NCBI GenBank assembly: GCA_963764465.1
Contig: CAVXSO010000006.1
Coordinates: 1,116,001 to 1,180,000 of the forward strand
Length of the DNA stretch: 64,000 nt
Source: JAJXXT01 sp963764465
GTDB taxonomy: Bacteria > Pseudomonadota > Alphaproteobacteria > Acetobacterales > Acetobacteraceae
Reading direction: 5' to 3'
Below are positions 34,191 to 42,954 of the stretch, in pieces. Within the stretch, counting starts at the first letter, position 1; each line of letters starts with the position of its first letter. Made by a program: the position numbers and the translations under genes. A model generated the notes under the pieces. That model searched no databases. It saw only the letters and a list, made by a program, of their open reading frames with translations, and was not told the origin of the DNA.

Positions 34191-35051
34191 GTGATCCGTC
34201 TTTCCATCCAGATGCGTCAGGCGCTGGCCAAGCTGACGCTGCCGGTGCTGATGGCCGTGGCCTTCGCGCTCGTGCTCGTGGGCAAGGCCGACACGGTGCT
34301 GGCGATCCGCCTGCGCGTGGCGCTCGATGACGCGCTGGCACCGATCTATGGCGCCATGGCGGGGCCGCTGGCGCAGGCGCGCGACAGCATCGGCTGGGTG
34401 CGCGACCTGATCGACGTGCACGAGGAGAACGCGCGGCTGCGGCGCGAGAACGCGCGGCTGCTGCACTGGCAGCATACCGCCGAGGCGCTGGCGCTGCGCA
34501 CCATGGAGCTGGAGACGGAGCTGCACTGGATGCCGAGCCGGCCGGCGCGGTTCGTTACCGCGCCGATCGTGGCGGACACCGGCGGGCTCTACGCGCACGC
34601 GGTGCTGGTGGCGCTGCAGCCGGGCAACACGGTGCGCAAGGGCGACATCGCGCTCGACGGCGGCGGGCTGGTGGGACGGGTGACGGAAGTGGGCTCGCGC
34701 AGCGCGCGGGTGCTGCTGATCACCGACCTCAACAGCCGCGTGCCGGTGACGCTGGTGGACAGCCACGCGCCGGCGATGATGGTGGGCGACAACAGCACCA
34801 TGCCGCACCTGACGTTCTGGCCGCAGGGCGTGGTGCCGAAGGATGGCGAGCGCGTGGTGACGAGTGCCGCGGGCGGCGTGTTCCCGGCCGATCTGCCGGT
34901 GGGCACGGTGCACTATTCGCAGGCGCACGTGCCCGAGGTGCTGCCGGACGCGCGGCTGGAGCGGCTCGACATCATCCGGCTGTTCGACTTCGGCAACGTG
35001 ACGACGCTGGCGCCCGAGGAAGCGGTGCGGCACCGCGAGGGGCCGCCATGA
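34191..35051 (+). CDS. mreC: Rod-shape protein MreC
   Basis: A 286-residue bitopic protein of the elongasome that activates PBP2. Seen: an N-terminal TM helix (LPVLMAVAFALVLVG), a coiled coil with VHEENARLRRENARLLHWQ, and the beta-domain core GLYAHAVLVALQPGNTVRKGDIALDGGGLVGRV, SRSARVLLITDLNSRVPV and DGERVVTSAAGGVFPADLPVGTV. The start is GTG at 34191. Followed after 20 bases by mreD. Confidence 0.95.
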   Translation: MIRLSIQMRQALAKLTLPVLMAVAFALVLVGKADTVLAIRLRVALDDALAPIYGAMAGPLAQARDSIGWVRDLIDVHEENARLRRENARLLHWQHTAEALALRTMELETELHWMPSRPARFVTAPIVADTGGLYAHAVLVALQPGNTVRKGDIALDGGGLVGRVTEVGSRSARVLLITDLNSRVPVTLVDSHAPAMMVGDNSTMPHLTFWPQGVVPKDGERVVTSAAGGVFPADLPVGTVHYSQAHVPEVLPDARLERLDIIRLFDFGNVTTLAPEEAVRHREGPP

Positions 35052-35071
35052 CCGGGCGGGGCTGAGCGGCG

Positions 35072-35632
35072 ATGCCCCCCCACGCCCCGCACCGCTCCCC
35101 GGGCATCCATCCGACGCCGACGCTGGGCAGCCGGCTGGACGCGGCCGGGCGCGCGGCGTTTCCCGCGGCGAGCACGGCGCTGGCGCTGCTGCTGATTTCC
35201 GCCCCGCTCGGGCTGCCGGCGGCGGCGGAGATCCGCCTCGCGGTGGCGTTCACCTGCGTGTTCTTCTGGTCCGTGTTCCGGCCGGCGGCGCTGCCGCCCT
35301 CGGTGGTGTTCGTGCTCGGGCTGCTGTGCGACCTGCTGGGGCAGGCGCCGCTCGGGCTTTCCGTGCTGGTGCTGCTGGCGATGCAGGGGATCGCGCTGAA
35401 GCTGCGGCGCATCCTGGAGCGGCAGGGGTTCGTGCGGGTGTGGATCGCGTTCGCCTCCTGCGCCGCCTCCGCCTCGGTGGCGACCTGGGCGGGCAGCATG
35501 GTGCTGACGACCAGCGTGCTGCCGGCGATGCCCGCGATCGCGACCGCGATGATGGCGACAGGGCTCTACCCGGTGCTCGCCTTTCCGCTGGCGCGCGCGC
35601 ACCGCACGCTGGCGGAGCCGCAGCATGCCTAG
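35072..35632 (+). CDS. mreD: Rod-shape membrane protein MreD
   Basis: A 186-residue integral membrane protein with about five hydrophobic helices. Recognised by position between mreC and mrdA and by segments LAVAFTCVFFWSVFRPAALPP, FVLGLLCDLLGQAPLGLSVLVLL and TGLYPVLAFPLARAH, which fit MreD. The first ~25 residues are polar and Pro/His-rich. Its stop lies in an 11-base word (GCATGCCTAGG) repeated 31 bases later at the mrdA start. Confidence 0.92.
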   Translation: MPPHAPHRSPGIHPTPTLGSRLDAAGRAAFPAASTALALLLISAPLGLPAAAEIRLAVAFTCVFFWSVFRPAALPPSVVFVLGLLCDLLGQAPLGLSVLVLLAMQGIALKLRRILERQGFVRVWIAFASCAASASVATWAGSMVLTTSVLPAMPAIATAMMATGLYPVLAFPLARAHRTLAEPQHA

Positions 35633-35655
35633 GATGGGCATGTCCGGGCCGGCGC

Positions 35656-37599
35656 ATGCCTAGGCGCGAGCAGCGGCGCTCCGGCGTCTTCGCGCGGCGG
35701 GCGCTGATCGTCGGCGGCGTGCAGCTGGCGGCGTTCGGGCTGCTGGCGGAGCGGCTGTGGCAGATGCAGGTGGTGGACGCCAACCGCTACCGCACGCTGG
35801 CGGAGAAGAACCGCATCTCCGCGCGGCTGCTGGCGCCGGTGCGCGGGCGCATCCTCGACCGGTTCGGCATCCCGGTCGCGGACAACCGCCAGGTGTGGCG
35901 GGCGCTGCTGATCGCCGGCGAGACGCGCAACGTGGAGGCGACGCTGGACGCGTTCGACCGCATCGTGGGGCTCACGCCCTACGAGCGCACGCGGATCATG
36001 CGCGACCTGCGCCAGCACCGGCGCTATGTGCCGGTGCTGCTGCGATCGTTCCTGACCTGGGACGAGATGGCGAAGATCGAGGCCAACGCGCCGGACCTGC
36101 CGGGGGTTACGGTCGATGTCGGGGACAGCCGCGTCTATCCCTATGGCAGGCTGCTGGCGCACACGGTGGGCTATGTCGCGCGGCCGACGCCGAAGGACGT
36201 GGCGAACGACCCGGAGCTCGCGCTTCCGGGCATGCGGATCGGGCGCATCGGGCTCGAGGCCTATGCGGACGCGACGCTGCGCGGCACCGCGGGTGTCGAG
36301 CAGCTGGAGGTCAACGCGCTGGGGCGGGTGATCCGCGAGCTGGACCGGCAGGAGGGGACGCCGGGCGCGGACCTGAAGCTCACGCTCGATGCCGGGCTGC
36401 AGGCGGATGTGCGCGCGGCACTTGGCGAGGAGGCGGCGAGTGCCGTGGTGATGGACGTGACCAATGGCGAGGTGCTCGCCATTGTCTCCGCCCCCTCCTT
36501 CGACCCTTCCGTGTTCGACAAGGGGGTGAGCCAGGGGCAATGGAACGACTGGGTAACGAATGAGCGCTCGCCGCTGACCGACCGGGCGACGGAGGGGCTG
36601 TATCCGCCGGGCTCCACGTTCAAGCCGACGGTGGCGCTGGCGGCGCTGAAGGCGGGCTCCATCACGCCGGACACGATCGTCGACTGCCCCGGCTACATCG
36701 ACCTCGGCAACCGCCGGTTCCATTGCTGGAAGTCCGGCGGGCATGGGCCGCTCAACCTGCATGGTGGGATCAAGAATTCCTGCGACGTTTATTTCTACAC
36801 CGTGGCGATGAAGACCGGGATCGACCCGATCGCGGCGATGGCGCACCGGATGGGGCTCGCGGTGCCGCTCGGGCTCGAGATCCCGGGCACGCGCACCGGG
36901 TTTATTCCGAATTTGAAATGGAGCCGGGCGCGGCACAAATACTGGAGCCAGGGCGACACGGCCATCCACGGCATCGGGCAGGGTTTCACCGAGCTCACGC
37001 CGGTTTCGCTCGCGACCATGGTCTCGCGCATCGCGACCGGGCGGGCGGTCGAGCCGAGGCTGGTGCGCGCCGACGTGGCGGCGAGCTGGCCCGCGCTCGA
37101 CCTCGACGAGAGGTGGCTCAGGGACGTGCGCTCCGGCATGTGGGCGGTGGTGAACGAGCCGCACGGGACGGCGCCGCTCGCCAAGCTCGACATCCCCGGG
37201 GTGACGCTGGCGGGCAAGACGGGATCGGCGCAGGTGGTCAACGTTTCGCGGGCGCAACGCGAGGCCGGGTATGATTCCGCCAAGACGCCGTGGAAGCTGC
37301 GGCCGCACGCGCTGTTCATCGCCTACGCGCCCTACGAGGCGCCGCGCTACGCGACGGCGGTGGTGATCGAGCACGGCAACGCGGGCGCGGATGCCGCCGC
37401 GCCGGTGGCCAAGCTGATCATGGAGAGCACGCTGCGCCGCGATCCCTCGCGGCGGAACACGCCGCCGGATTCGGCGCCGCTCAGCCTGGCGCAACCGGGG
37501 GCCGCGATCACGGCCGACGCGGCGCCGCCCGGGACGGCGCAGGCGGGAGCGGCGCCGATGGGCGGCGCGGCCACCGCCAGCAGGACGCAGACGCGATGA
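35656..37599 (+). CDS. mrdA: Penicillin-binding protein 2 (elongasome transpeptidase)
   Basis: A 647-residue class B PBP that cross-links lateral-wall peptidoglycan with RodA. Seen: a TM helix at ~13-33, the PBP dimer domain (ARLLAPVRGRILDRFGIPVADN), GRIGLEAYADATLRGTAG, and the transpeptidase with the active Ser in YPPGSTFKPTVAL (SxxK), KNSCDVYFY (SxD) and LAGKTGSAQV (KTG). Ends in an Ala/Pro-rich tail of ~50 residues. ATG 35656 was chosen because it gives the normal short cytoplasmic start; it shares ATGA with rodA at its end. Confidence 0.95.
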   Translation: MPRREQRRSGVFARRALIVGGVQLAAFGLLAERLWQMQVVDANRYRTLAEKNRISARLLAPVRGRILDRFGIPVADNRQVWRALLIAGETRNVEATLDAFDRIVGLTPYERTRIMRDLRQHRRYVPVLLRSFLTWDEMAKIEANAPDLPGVTVDVGDSRVYPYGRLLAHTVGYVARPTPKDVANDPELALPGMRIGRIGLEAYADATLRGTAGVEQLEVNALGRVIRELDRQEGTPGADLKLTLDAGLQADVRAALGEEAASAVVMDVTNGEVLAIVSAPSFDPSVFDKGVSQGQWNDWVTNERSPLTDRATEGLYPPGSTFKPTVALAALKAGSITPDTIVDCPGYIDLGNRRFHCWKSGGHGPLNLHGGIKNSCDVYFYTVAMKTGIDPIAAMAHRMGLAVPLGLEIPGTRTGFIPNLKWSRARHKYWSQGDTAIHGIGQGFTELTPVSLATMVSRIATGRAVEPRLVRADVAASWPALDLDERWLRDVRSGMWAVVNEPHGTAPLAKLDIPGVTLAGKTGSAQVVNVSRAQREAGYDSAKTPWKLRPHALFIAYAPYEAPRYATAVVIEHGNAGADAAAPVAKLIMESTLRRDPSRRNTPPDSAPLSLAQPGAAITADAAPPGTAQAGAAPMGGAATASRTQTR

Positions 37600-38748
37600 G
37601 CGTGTTCGAGAAGCGGCTGCTGCGCGCCGAGGCGGCGGGGCTCGGGGTGAAGCTGTGGCGGGTGAGCTGGCTCTATGTGCTGATGCTGTGCGTGCTCGCG
37701 GCCGTGGGGTACGTGGCGCTCTATTCCGCTGGCGGCGGCTCGGTGGAGCCGTATGCGGGGCGCCATGCGCTGCGCTTCGGCTTTGCGCTGCTGATGATGC
37801 TGACGATCGCGATGATCGATATCCGCTTCATCGCGCGGCTGGCCTGGCTGGGCTATGCGACGGGGATCGTGCTGCTGGCCGCGGTGCTCAAGTTCGGCCA
37901 TGTCGGCAAGGGGGCGGAGCGCTGGATCAATATCGGGGGGCTGCAGTGGCAGCCTTCCGAGTTCATGAAGATCGTGCTGGTGCTGGCGCTCGCGGCCTGG
38001 TTCCGGCGCGCGTCGTGGGAGCGGATGGGCAACCCGCTGTTCCTGATCCCGCCGACGCTCGCGGTGTTGCTGCCGGTGGTGCTGATCCTGAAGGAGCCCA
38101 ATCTCGGCACCGCGGTGATCACGGCGGCGATCGGCGGCGCGGTGTTCCTCGGCGCGGGGTTGCGGTGGTGGAAGGTGGCGCTGCTGGTGGGGGCGATCGC
38201 GGTGGCGGCCCCCGTGGTCTACCACCACCTGCACGACTACCAGAAGGCGCGCATCGAGACCTTCCTGCACCCCGAGCGCGATCCGCTGGGTGCCGGCTAC
38301 AACATCATCCAGTCCAAGATCGCGCTGGGCTCGGGCGGGATGTGGGGACAGGGGTACCTGCACGGCTCGCAGGGGCGGCTCGACTTCCTGCCGGAGAAGC
38401 AGACGGACTTCATCTTCACGATCCTGGCCGAGGAATTCGGGCTGGTGGGCAGCTACGTCGTGCTCGGGCTGCTGATGCTGATCACCTTCGCCGGCATGAT
38501 CATCGCGTTGCGATGCCGGCACCAATTTCGGGCGGCTGGTGGCGCTGGGGCTCACGACCAATTTCTTCTGCTACGTGTTCGTCAACCTCGCCATGGTGAT
38601 GGGGCTGATCCCGGTGGGCGGCGTGCCGCTGCCGCTGATCTCGCACGGCGGATCCGCGATGGTGATGGTGATGATCGGGTTCGGCATCCTGATGTCGGTG
38701 CACGTGCACCGCGACGCGGAGTTCGACGAGCCGGCCGAGACGGTCTGA
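37596..38748 (+). pseudogene. rodA: RodA peptidoglycan polymerase, frameshifted near the C-terminus
   Basis: RodA is the SEDS glycosyltransferase that makes glycan strands with PBP2. The first ~310 codons are clean: YVALYSAGGGSVEPYAGRHA, WINIGGLQWQPSEFMKIVLVL, RIETFLHPERDPLGAGYNII, QGYLHGSQGRLDFLPEKQTD, DFIFTILAEEFGLVGSY. At 38526-38530 the run TTTC puts the reading one base off; reading TTC there restores QFGRLVALGLTTNFFCYVF, then GLIPVGGVPLPLISHGGSAM and the normal end SVHVHRDAEF by 38748. As written the frame runs on to 38843 without the last three helices. RodA is normally essential in rods that have MreB, so an assembly error in the T run is likely; true loss would mean a shape change. 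Confidence 0.85.
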
Positions 38749-38770
38749 GCCCGGCCGGCCCGTCGGCCGG

Positions 38771-39511
38771 TCACGCCGCCTGGCTCGCCATGATTTCGCG
38801 GGCGCGGCGATGCGCCGGGCGGGGTTCGTGGATGGCGATGTAGGTTTCGAATTCCGGCCGCTTGTCGACCATGCCGGTCATCATGCCGAAGCCGAGCAGC
38901 GAGGCGACGAGGATATCCGCGGCGCTGAAGGCGGGGCCGGCGACGAACTCCCGGCCGCGCAGCCAGGCGGCGAGGATGCGGGTGGTCTCGAAGAAGCCGA
39001 GCGCGACGGGCCAGACGATCCGTTGCGATGTCGTACCCTTGGCGTCCGCGTAGGCGATGGCGAGCTTGCGTTCCTGGGCGAGGGCCTGGCGCAGGATCGC
39101 GAGGCCCACTGGCTGCGGCGGGGCGCGGCTTGGGACGACGAGGAGCGCGTCGTCCTCCAGCTTCTCGCGCAGTTGCGCGGGCAGGACGGCGGCGAGCCTG
39201 GCGAGCGCCTGGCGGGCGGCGGCATCGAGCGCCGCGTCGGTCTGGCGGGAGATCCAGCGCAGGCCGAGGGCGAGTGCCTCGATCTCCTCGGCGGAGAACA
39301 TCAGGGGCGGGAGGAGGAAGCCGGGCTTGAGGACGTAGCCGAGGCCGGGCGCGCCGTCGATTTCGGCGCCGAGGGCCTGCAGCGAGGCGATGTCCCGGTA
39401 GAGCGTGCGCAGCGAGATGCCGAGCTCGCGGGCGAGCGCCTGGCCGGCGACCGGGTGGCGGTGGCGGCGCAGGAGCTGCAGCAGGTCGAACAGGCGGGTG
39501 GCGCGGGACAC
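38771..39511 (-). CDS. Chimeric protein: WYL-type (YafY-like) regulator fused to a GST C-terminal tail
   Basis: A 246-residue frame made of two unrelated parts. Residues ~1-185 are a YafY-type regulator: HTH (MSRATRLFDLLQLLRRHRHP, LARELGISLRTLYRDIASLQ), LMFSAEEIEALALGLRW and the start of the WYL domain (RIVWPVALGFFETTRILAAW). Where WYL proteins continue with a CELRGDFR-like strand, the sequence turns into the end of a GST: REFVAGPAFSAADILVASLLGFGMM, DKRPEFETYIAIHEPRPAHRRA. The junction is at about 38945-38965 (LRGRE). Most likely a deletion removed the end of the regulator gene and the first two thirds of an adjacent GST gene, leaving the frame open. DNA binding may persist; WYL sensing is probably lost. 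Confidence 0.7.
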   Translation of the reverse strand: MSRATRLFDLLQLLRRHRHPVAGQALARELGISLRTLYRDIASLQALGAEIDGAPGLGYVLKPGFLLPPLMFSAEEIEALALGLRWISRQTDAALDAAARQALARLAAVLPAQLREKLEDDALLVVPSRAPPQPVGLAILRQALAQERKLAIAYADAKGTTSQRIVWPVALGFFETTRILAAWLRGREFVAGPAFSAADILVASLLGFGMMTGMVDKRPEFETYIAIHEPRPAHRRAREIMASQAA

Positions 39512-39683
39512 CGGCGCGCTAGGGAGTGGTGCGGGTCATCGGGGCGAGTATGCACCAGGGCGCGGCATGCGGGCGCGGCTTGCGGATCGGGGCCGGGCCT
39601 GGGATGGTCGGCGGCACAAAACCGACACCGCCCGATCCCCGCATGCGCCTGTTTCCGACAAGCCGGCACCGGCCGCGCGCCGC

Positions 39684-40421
39684 GTGAGCGACACCATCGT
39701 CCTGGCCGGGATTGCCGCGGGGGCGCTGGCCGGGGGGTTCGTCTCCGGCTTCGCGGGGTTCGGCAACGGCATCACGGCGATCGGGATATGGCTGCAGATC
39801 TTGCCGCCGCCGGTGGTGGCGATGCTGGTGCTGATCTGCTCGATCGCGGCGCAGATACAGTCCCTGCCCACGATCTGGCACGCGGTGGAGGCGCGGCGGG
39901 TGCTGCCCATCGTGCTGCCGGGGATTGTGGGCGTGCCGGCAGGGGCGTGGCTGCTCGGGCTGCTCGACCCGGTGTGGGTGCGGGTGGGGACCGGGCTGCT
40001 GCTGCTGTTCTACTCGACGTTTCTGCTGCTGCTGCGGCCGCGCGACAGCGTGGAGTGGGGCGGGGGTGCCGCCGATGGCGCGGTGGGGTTCGGCGGCGGC
40101 GTGCTGACCGGGCTGATCGGGCTTTCCGGCGTGCTGCCGACGCTGTGGGCGGCGATACGCGGCTGGCCGAAGCTGGAGAGCCGGACCGTGTTCCAGAGCT
40201 TCAACCTCACGATCGGGTCGCTGGCGCTGGCGGCGCATGTATGGACGGGGATGCTGACGGTGCCGGTGATGCATGCGGCACTCGCGGCGCTGCCGGCAAC
40301 GTTCGTGGGCACCTGGCTCGGGGTGCGGGCCTGGTACCGGGTGGGCGAGCGGGGGTTCCGGCGCGCGATCCTGGTGCTGCTGGCGATCTCTGGCGCGCTG
40401 CTGTTGCGCGCGGCGGCATGA
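39684..40421 (+). CDS. TauE/SafE family anion exporter
   Basis: A 245-residue inner-membrane protein with 7-8 hydrophobic helices. Seen: LAGIAAGALAGGFVSGFAGFGNGITAI, the characteristic Gly-rich first helix pair, VLPIVLPGIVGVPAGAWLL, and the repeated half GGGVLTGLIGLSGVLPTLWA. The family exports sulfite, sulfoacetate or related organosulfur anions. I started at GTG 39684; the frame is open further upstream but polar. Divergent from the chimeric regulator gene with ~170 bases between, so the lost regulator could once have controlled it; that is guesswork. Confidence 0.83.
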   Translation: MSDTIVLAGIAAGALAGGFVSGFAGFGNGITAIGIWLQILPPPVVAMLVLICSIAAQIQSLPTIWHAVEARRVLPIVLPGIVGVPAGAWLLGLLDPVWVRVGTGLLLLFYSTFLLLLRPRDSVEWGGGAADGAVGFGGGVLTGLIGLSGVLPTLWAAIRGWPKLESRTVFQSFNLTIGSLALAAHVWTGMLTVPVMHAALAALPATFVGTWLGVRAWYRVGERGFRRAILVLLAISGALLLRAAA

Positions 40422-40436
40422 GGGGCGGCCGATTGC

Positions 40437-40511
40437 TTTCACGGGGCCTGGTTTCACGGGGCCTGGTTTCACGGGGCCTGGTTTCACGGGGCGCGGTTTC
40501 ACGGGGCGCGG
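40437..40511. repeat. 15-bp tandem repeat, five copies
   Basis: Three copies of TTTCACGGGGCCTGG followed by two of TTTCACGGGGCGCGG, directly abutting. They lie in the gap between the TauE gene (ends 40421) and the dienelactone hydrolase gene (starts 40573), 62 bases before the latter. The two variants are grouped, as expected of duplication by slippage. No spacers, so not CRISPR. The period would encode a pentapeptide (FTGPG) but no gene here seems real. Confidence 0.95.
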
Positions 40512-40572
40512 CTTTGCGCTGTAATCCGGGCGGGCCCGGGCCGGAAGGGCGTGTCACGGCAAGGAGGCGCGG

Positions 40573-41268
40573 ATGGGTGGGCAGACGGTGAAGATTGCGT
40601 CGCGCGAGGGCGGGACGTTCGACTGCTACGTGGCGACGCCTGCGGGGGGCGGGAACGTTCCCGCGGTGGTGCTGGCCTCCGCGATCCATGGGGTGGATGC
40701 GGATATCGTTGCGATCGCCGATGAGTTTGCTGCGCATGGGTTCATCGCGGCGGCGCCGGACCTGTTCTGGCGCACGCTGCCGGGGCCGCTGCCGGCCGAT
40801 GACAAGCGCGCGGCCGAACGTTCCCAGCCGCGGCTGGAGCGGATCCGCGCGGGGGAGGCGGACATGGCGGACACGCTCGCCATGGTGCGCGGGATGGCGC
40901 GGGCGAACGGGCGGGCGATGGCGATGGGATTCTGCTATGGCGGGCCGTATGCCATTCTGGGACCGAAACGGCTTGGCTTCGATGCCGGGGTTTCGTGCCA
41001 TGGGACGCGGATGCTGGATTATATCGGCGAGCTGGAGGGTGTTTCGCAGCTGGTGTGCGTGATCTGGGGCGACCAGGATCATGTGGCGCCGGCGGAGGTG
41101 CTCGATGCGTATCGCCCGGTGCCGGGGCGGATGAAGAACGTCGAGGTGACGATTTTTCCCGGCGTGAAGCATGGCTACATGATGCGCAGCCACCAAGAGG
41201 CGTTCGACCAGGCGGCGCGGGATTATTCCATGCGGCGGGCGCTGGAGATCCTGGGGGCGCTGCGCTGA
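40573..41268 (+). CDS. Dienelactone hydrolase family protein
   Basis: A 231-residue alpha/beta hydrolase with a Cys nucleophile. Seen: FDCYVATPAGGGNVPAVVLASAIHG, AAHGFIAAAPDLFWR, the nucleophile GFCYGGPYA, the acid in WGDQDHVAP and the His in GVKHGYMM. The C-D-H triad is that of carboxymethylenebutenolidase, which opens dienelactones in aromatic breakdown, but the family is broad. An AAGGAGG ribosome site precedes the ATG. Confidence 0.87.
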   Translation: MGGQTVKIASREGGTFDCYVATPAGGGNVPAVVLASAIHGVDADIVAIADEFAAHGFIAAAPDLFWRTLPGPLPADDKRAAERSQPRLERIRAGEADMADTLAMVRGMARANGRAMAMGFCYGGPYAILGPKRLGFDAGVSCHGTRMLDYIGELEGVSQLVCVIWGDQDHVAPAEVLDAYRPVPGRMKNVEVTIFPGVKHGYMMRSHQEAFDQAARDYSMRRALEILGALR

Positions 41269-41326
41269 GGGGCGCTGAGGGGCGCTGACCCTGAAGCAAC
41301 CACCGCCCTGCCTGAGCCGGAAAGGC

Positions 41327-42418
41327 TCAAGCTGATCGGTGGTTGTTCGAGATGCGCCGCTGCGGGCGTTCGTACCAGGGGCGGGTGCGGCGGACGATGT
41401 GGACGACGGAGAGCATGACCGGGACTTCCACGAGGACGCCGACGACGGTTGCGAGGGCGGCGCCGGACTGGAAGCCGAAGAGCGCGATGGCGGTGGCGAC
41501 CGCGAGCTCGAAGAAGTTGCTGGCGCCGATGAGGGCGGAGGGGCCGGCGACGCACCAGGCGACGCCGAGGCGCCGGTTGACCCAGTAGGCGAGGCCCGCG
41601 TTGAAGTAGACCTGGATCAGGATCGGGACGGCGAGCAGCGCGATCACCAGGGGCTCGCGGACGATCTGCTGGCCTTGCAGGCCGAAGAGCAGGACGAGGG
41701 TTGCCAGCAGTGCGGCAAGGGACAGCGGCTCCAGCGCACGCAGCGTGCGGCCCAGGGCGGGTGCTCCGCCGGTGCGCAACAGCGAGCGGCGCCAGAGCTG
41801 GGCCACGATCACCGGGACGACGATGTAGAGCACGACGGACAGGAGAAGCGTGTTCCACGGCACGGTGATGGAGGAGAGGCCGAGCAGGAGGGCGACGATG
41901 GGCGCGAAGGCGAACACCATGATGGTGTCGTTGAGGGCCACCTGGGAGAGGGTGAAGTGCGGCTCGCCCTCCACGAGGTTCGACCAGACGAAGACCATCG
42001 CGGTGCAGGGGGCGGCGGCGAGGAGGATGAGGCCGGCGATGTAGCTGTCGATCTGGGAAGCAGGGAGCAGCGGGCGGAAGAGATGGCCGATGAAGAGCCA
42101 GCCGAGGAGCGCCATGGAGAACGGCTTGACCAGCCAGTTGATGCCGACCGTGGCCGCGATGCCGCGCCAGTGCTGGCCGACTTCGCCGAGTGCCGCTGGA
42201 TCGATCTTGAGCAGCATCGGCACGATCATGAGCCAGACGAGGATGGCGACGGGGAGGTTTACCTGGGCGACCGTGGCGTCGCCGAGGACGTGGAAGAGGC
42301 CGGGCATGGCCTGGCCGAGGAGGATGCCGGCGACGATGCAGAGTGCGACCCAGATCGTGAGGTAGCGGGCGAAGAAGCCGATCGCGGGTTTTTCGGGCGC
42401 GAGGGTCGTTTCGGTCAC
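41327..42418 (-). CDS. acr3: Arsenite efflux transporter, ACR3 type
   Basis: A 363-residue ten-helix membrane protein that exports arsenite. Seen: FFARYLTIWVALCIVAGILLG, the conserved Cys in LLAAAPCTAMVFVWSNLVEG that is needed for transport in ACR3, TLSQVALNDTIMVFAFAP, and GPSALIGASNFFELAVATAIALFG. The GTG start at 42418 overlaps the arsC stop (GTGA). It is the last gene of arsR-arsM-arsC-acr3. Often named arsB in older annotation, but the sequence is ACR3. Confidence 0.93.
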   Translation of the reverse strand: MTETTLAPEKPAIGFFARYLTIWVALCIVAGILLGQAMPGLFHVLGDATVAQVNLPVAILVWLMIVPMLLKIDPAALGEVGQHWRGIAATVGINWLVKPFSMALLGWLFIGHLFRPLLPASQIDSYIAGLILLAAAPCTAMVFVWSNLVEGEPHFTLSQVALNDTIMVFAFAPIVALLLGLSSITVPWNTLLLSVVLYIVVPVIVAQLWRRSLLRTGGAPALGRTLRALEPLSLAALLATLVLLFGLQGQQIVREPLVIALLAVPILIQVYFNAGLAYWVNRRLGVAWCVAGPSALIGASNFFELAVATAIALFGFQSGAALATVVGVLVEVPVMLSVVHIVRRTRPWYERPQRRISNNHRSA

Positions 42419-42954
42419 GAGGCGTGGTGCTCGGCGGTGTCTGGACGGAGGCGGCCGATGGCGGCGGCCTCGCGCCTGAGGGCGACCTGGTCGAGGGAGG
42501 CGAAGGGGAGTGCGACGAAGAGCTTGATGCGGGTTTGCAACATGTGGAAGGCGTCGCGGAAGGCGAGCATCTGGGCGGCGGCGCCGTCGTCCACGACGGC
42601 GGCGGGGTCTGGGATGCCCCAGTGGGCGGTGACGGGGTGGCCGGGCCAGATGGGGCACATCTCGCCCGCGGCCTGGTCGCAGACGGTGAAGACGAAATCC
42701 ATGGTGGGGGCGCCGGGTTTGGCGAACTCGTCCCAGGATTTCGAGCGCAGGGCCGCCGTGGGGAGGCCCTGCTCCGCGAGGAGGCGCAGCGCCATGGGGT
42801 GGACGGCGCCCTTTGGGAAGCTGCCGGCGCTGTAGGCCTCGAACCGGCCGTGGCCGAGCGCGCGCAGCAGGCACTCCGCGAGGATGCTGCGCGCGGAGTT
42901 GCCGGTGCAGAGGAAGAGGACGTTGAAGGGGCGGTGGTTTTCGGCGGCGGTCAT
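42415..42954 (-). CDS. arsC: Arsenate reductase, low-molecular-weight phosphatase type
   Basis: A 179-residue enzyme that reduces arsenate to arsenite for export. Seen: the anion loop VLFLCTGNSARSILAE (C-x5-R) near residue 16, SKSWDEFAKPGAP, VFTVCDQAAGEMCPIWPGHP with the two redox cysteines, and AHWGIPDPAAV. This is the thioredoxin-linked/LMW-PTPase fold, not the glutaredoxin-linked R773 type. Start overlaps the arsM stop (ATGA). The last ~40 residues are a helical extension. Confidence 0.93.
   Translation of the reverse strand: MTAAENHRPFNVLFLCTGNSARSILAECLLRALGHGRFEAYSAGSFPKGAVHPMALRLLAEQGLPTAALRSKSWDEFAKPGAPTMDFVFTVCDQAAGEMCPIWPGHPVTAHWGIPDPAAVVDDGAAAQMLAFRDAFHMLQTRIKLFVALPFASLDQVALRREAAAIGRLRPDTAEHHAS

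Noticed and set aside
40437..40511. Possible CRISPR array
   Set aside because: The 15-bp units abut without spacers and there are no cas genes; it is a simple tandem repeat.
40273..40524. A small frame whose end encodes repeated FTGPG/FTGRG pentapeptides
   Set aside because: Most of it lies out of frame inside the TauE gene; the repeat peptide is a by-product of the 15-bp DNA repeat.
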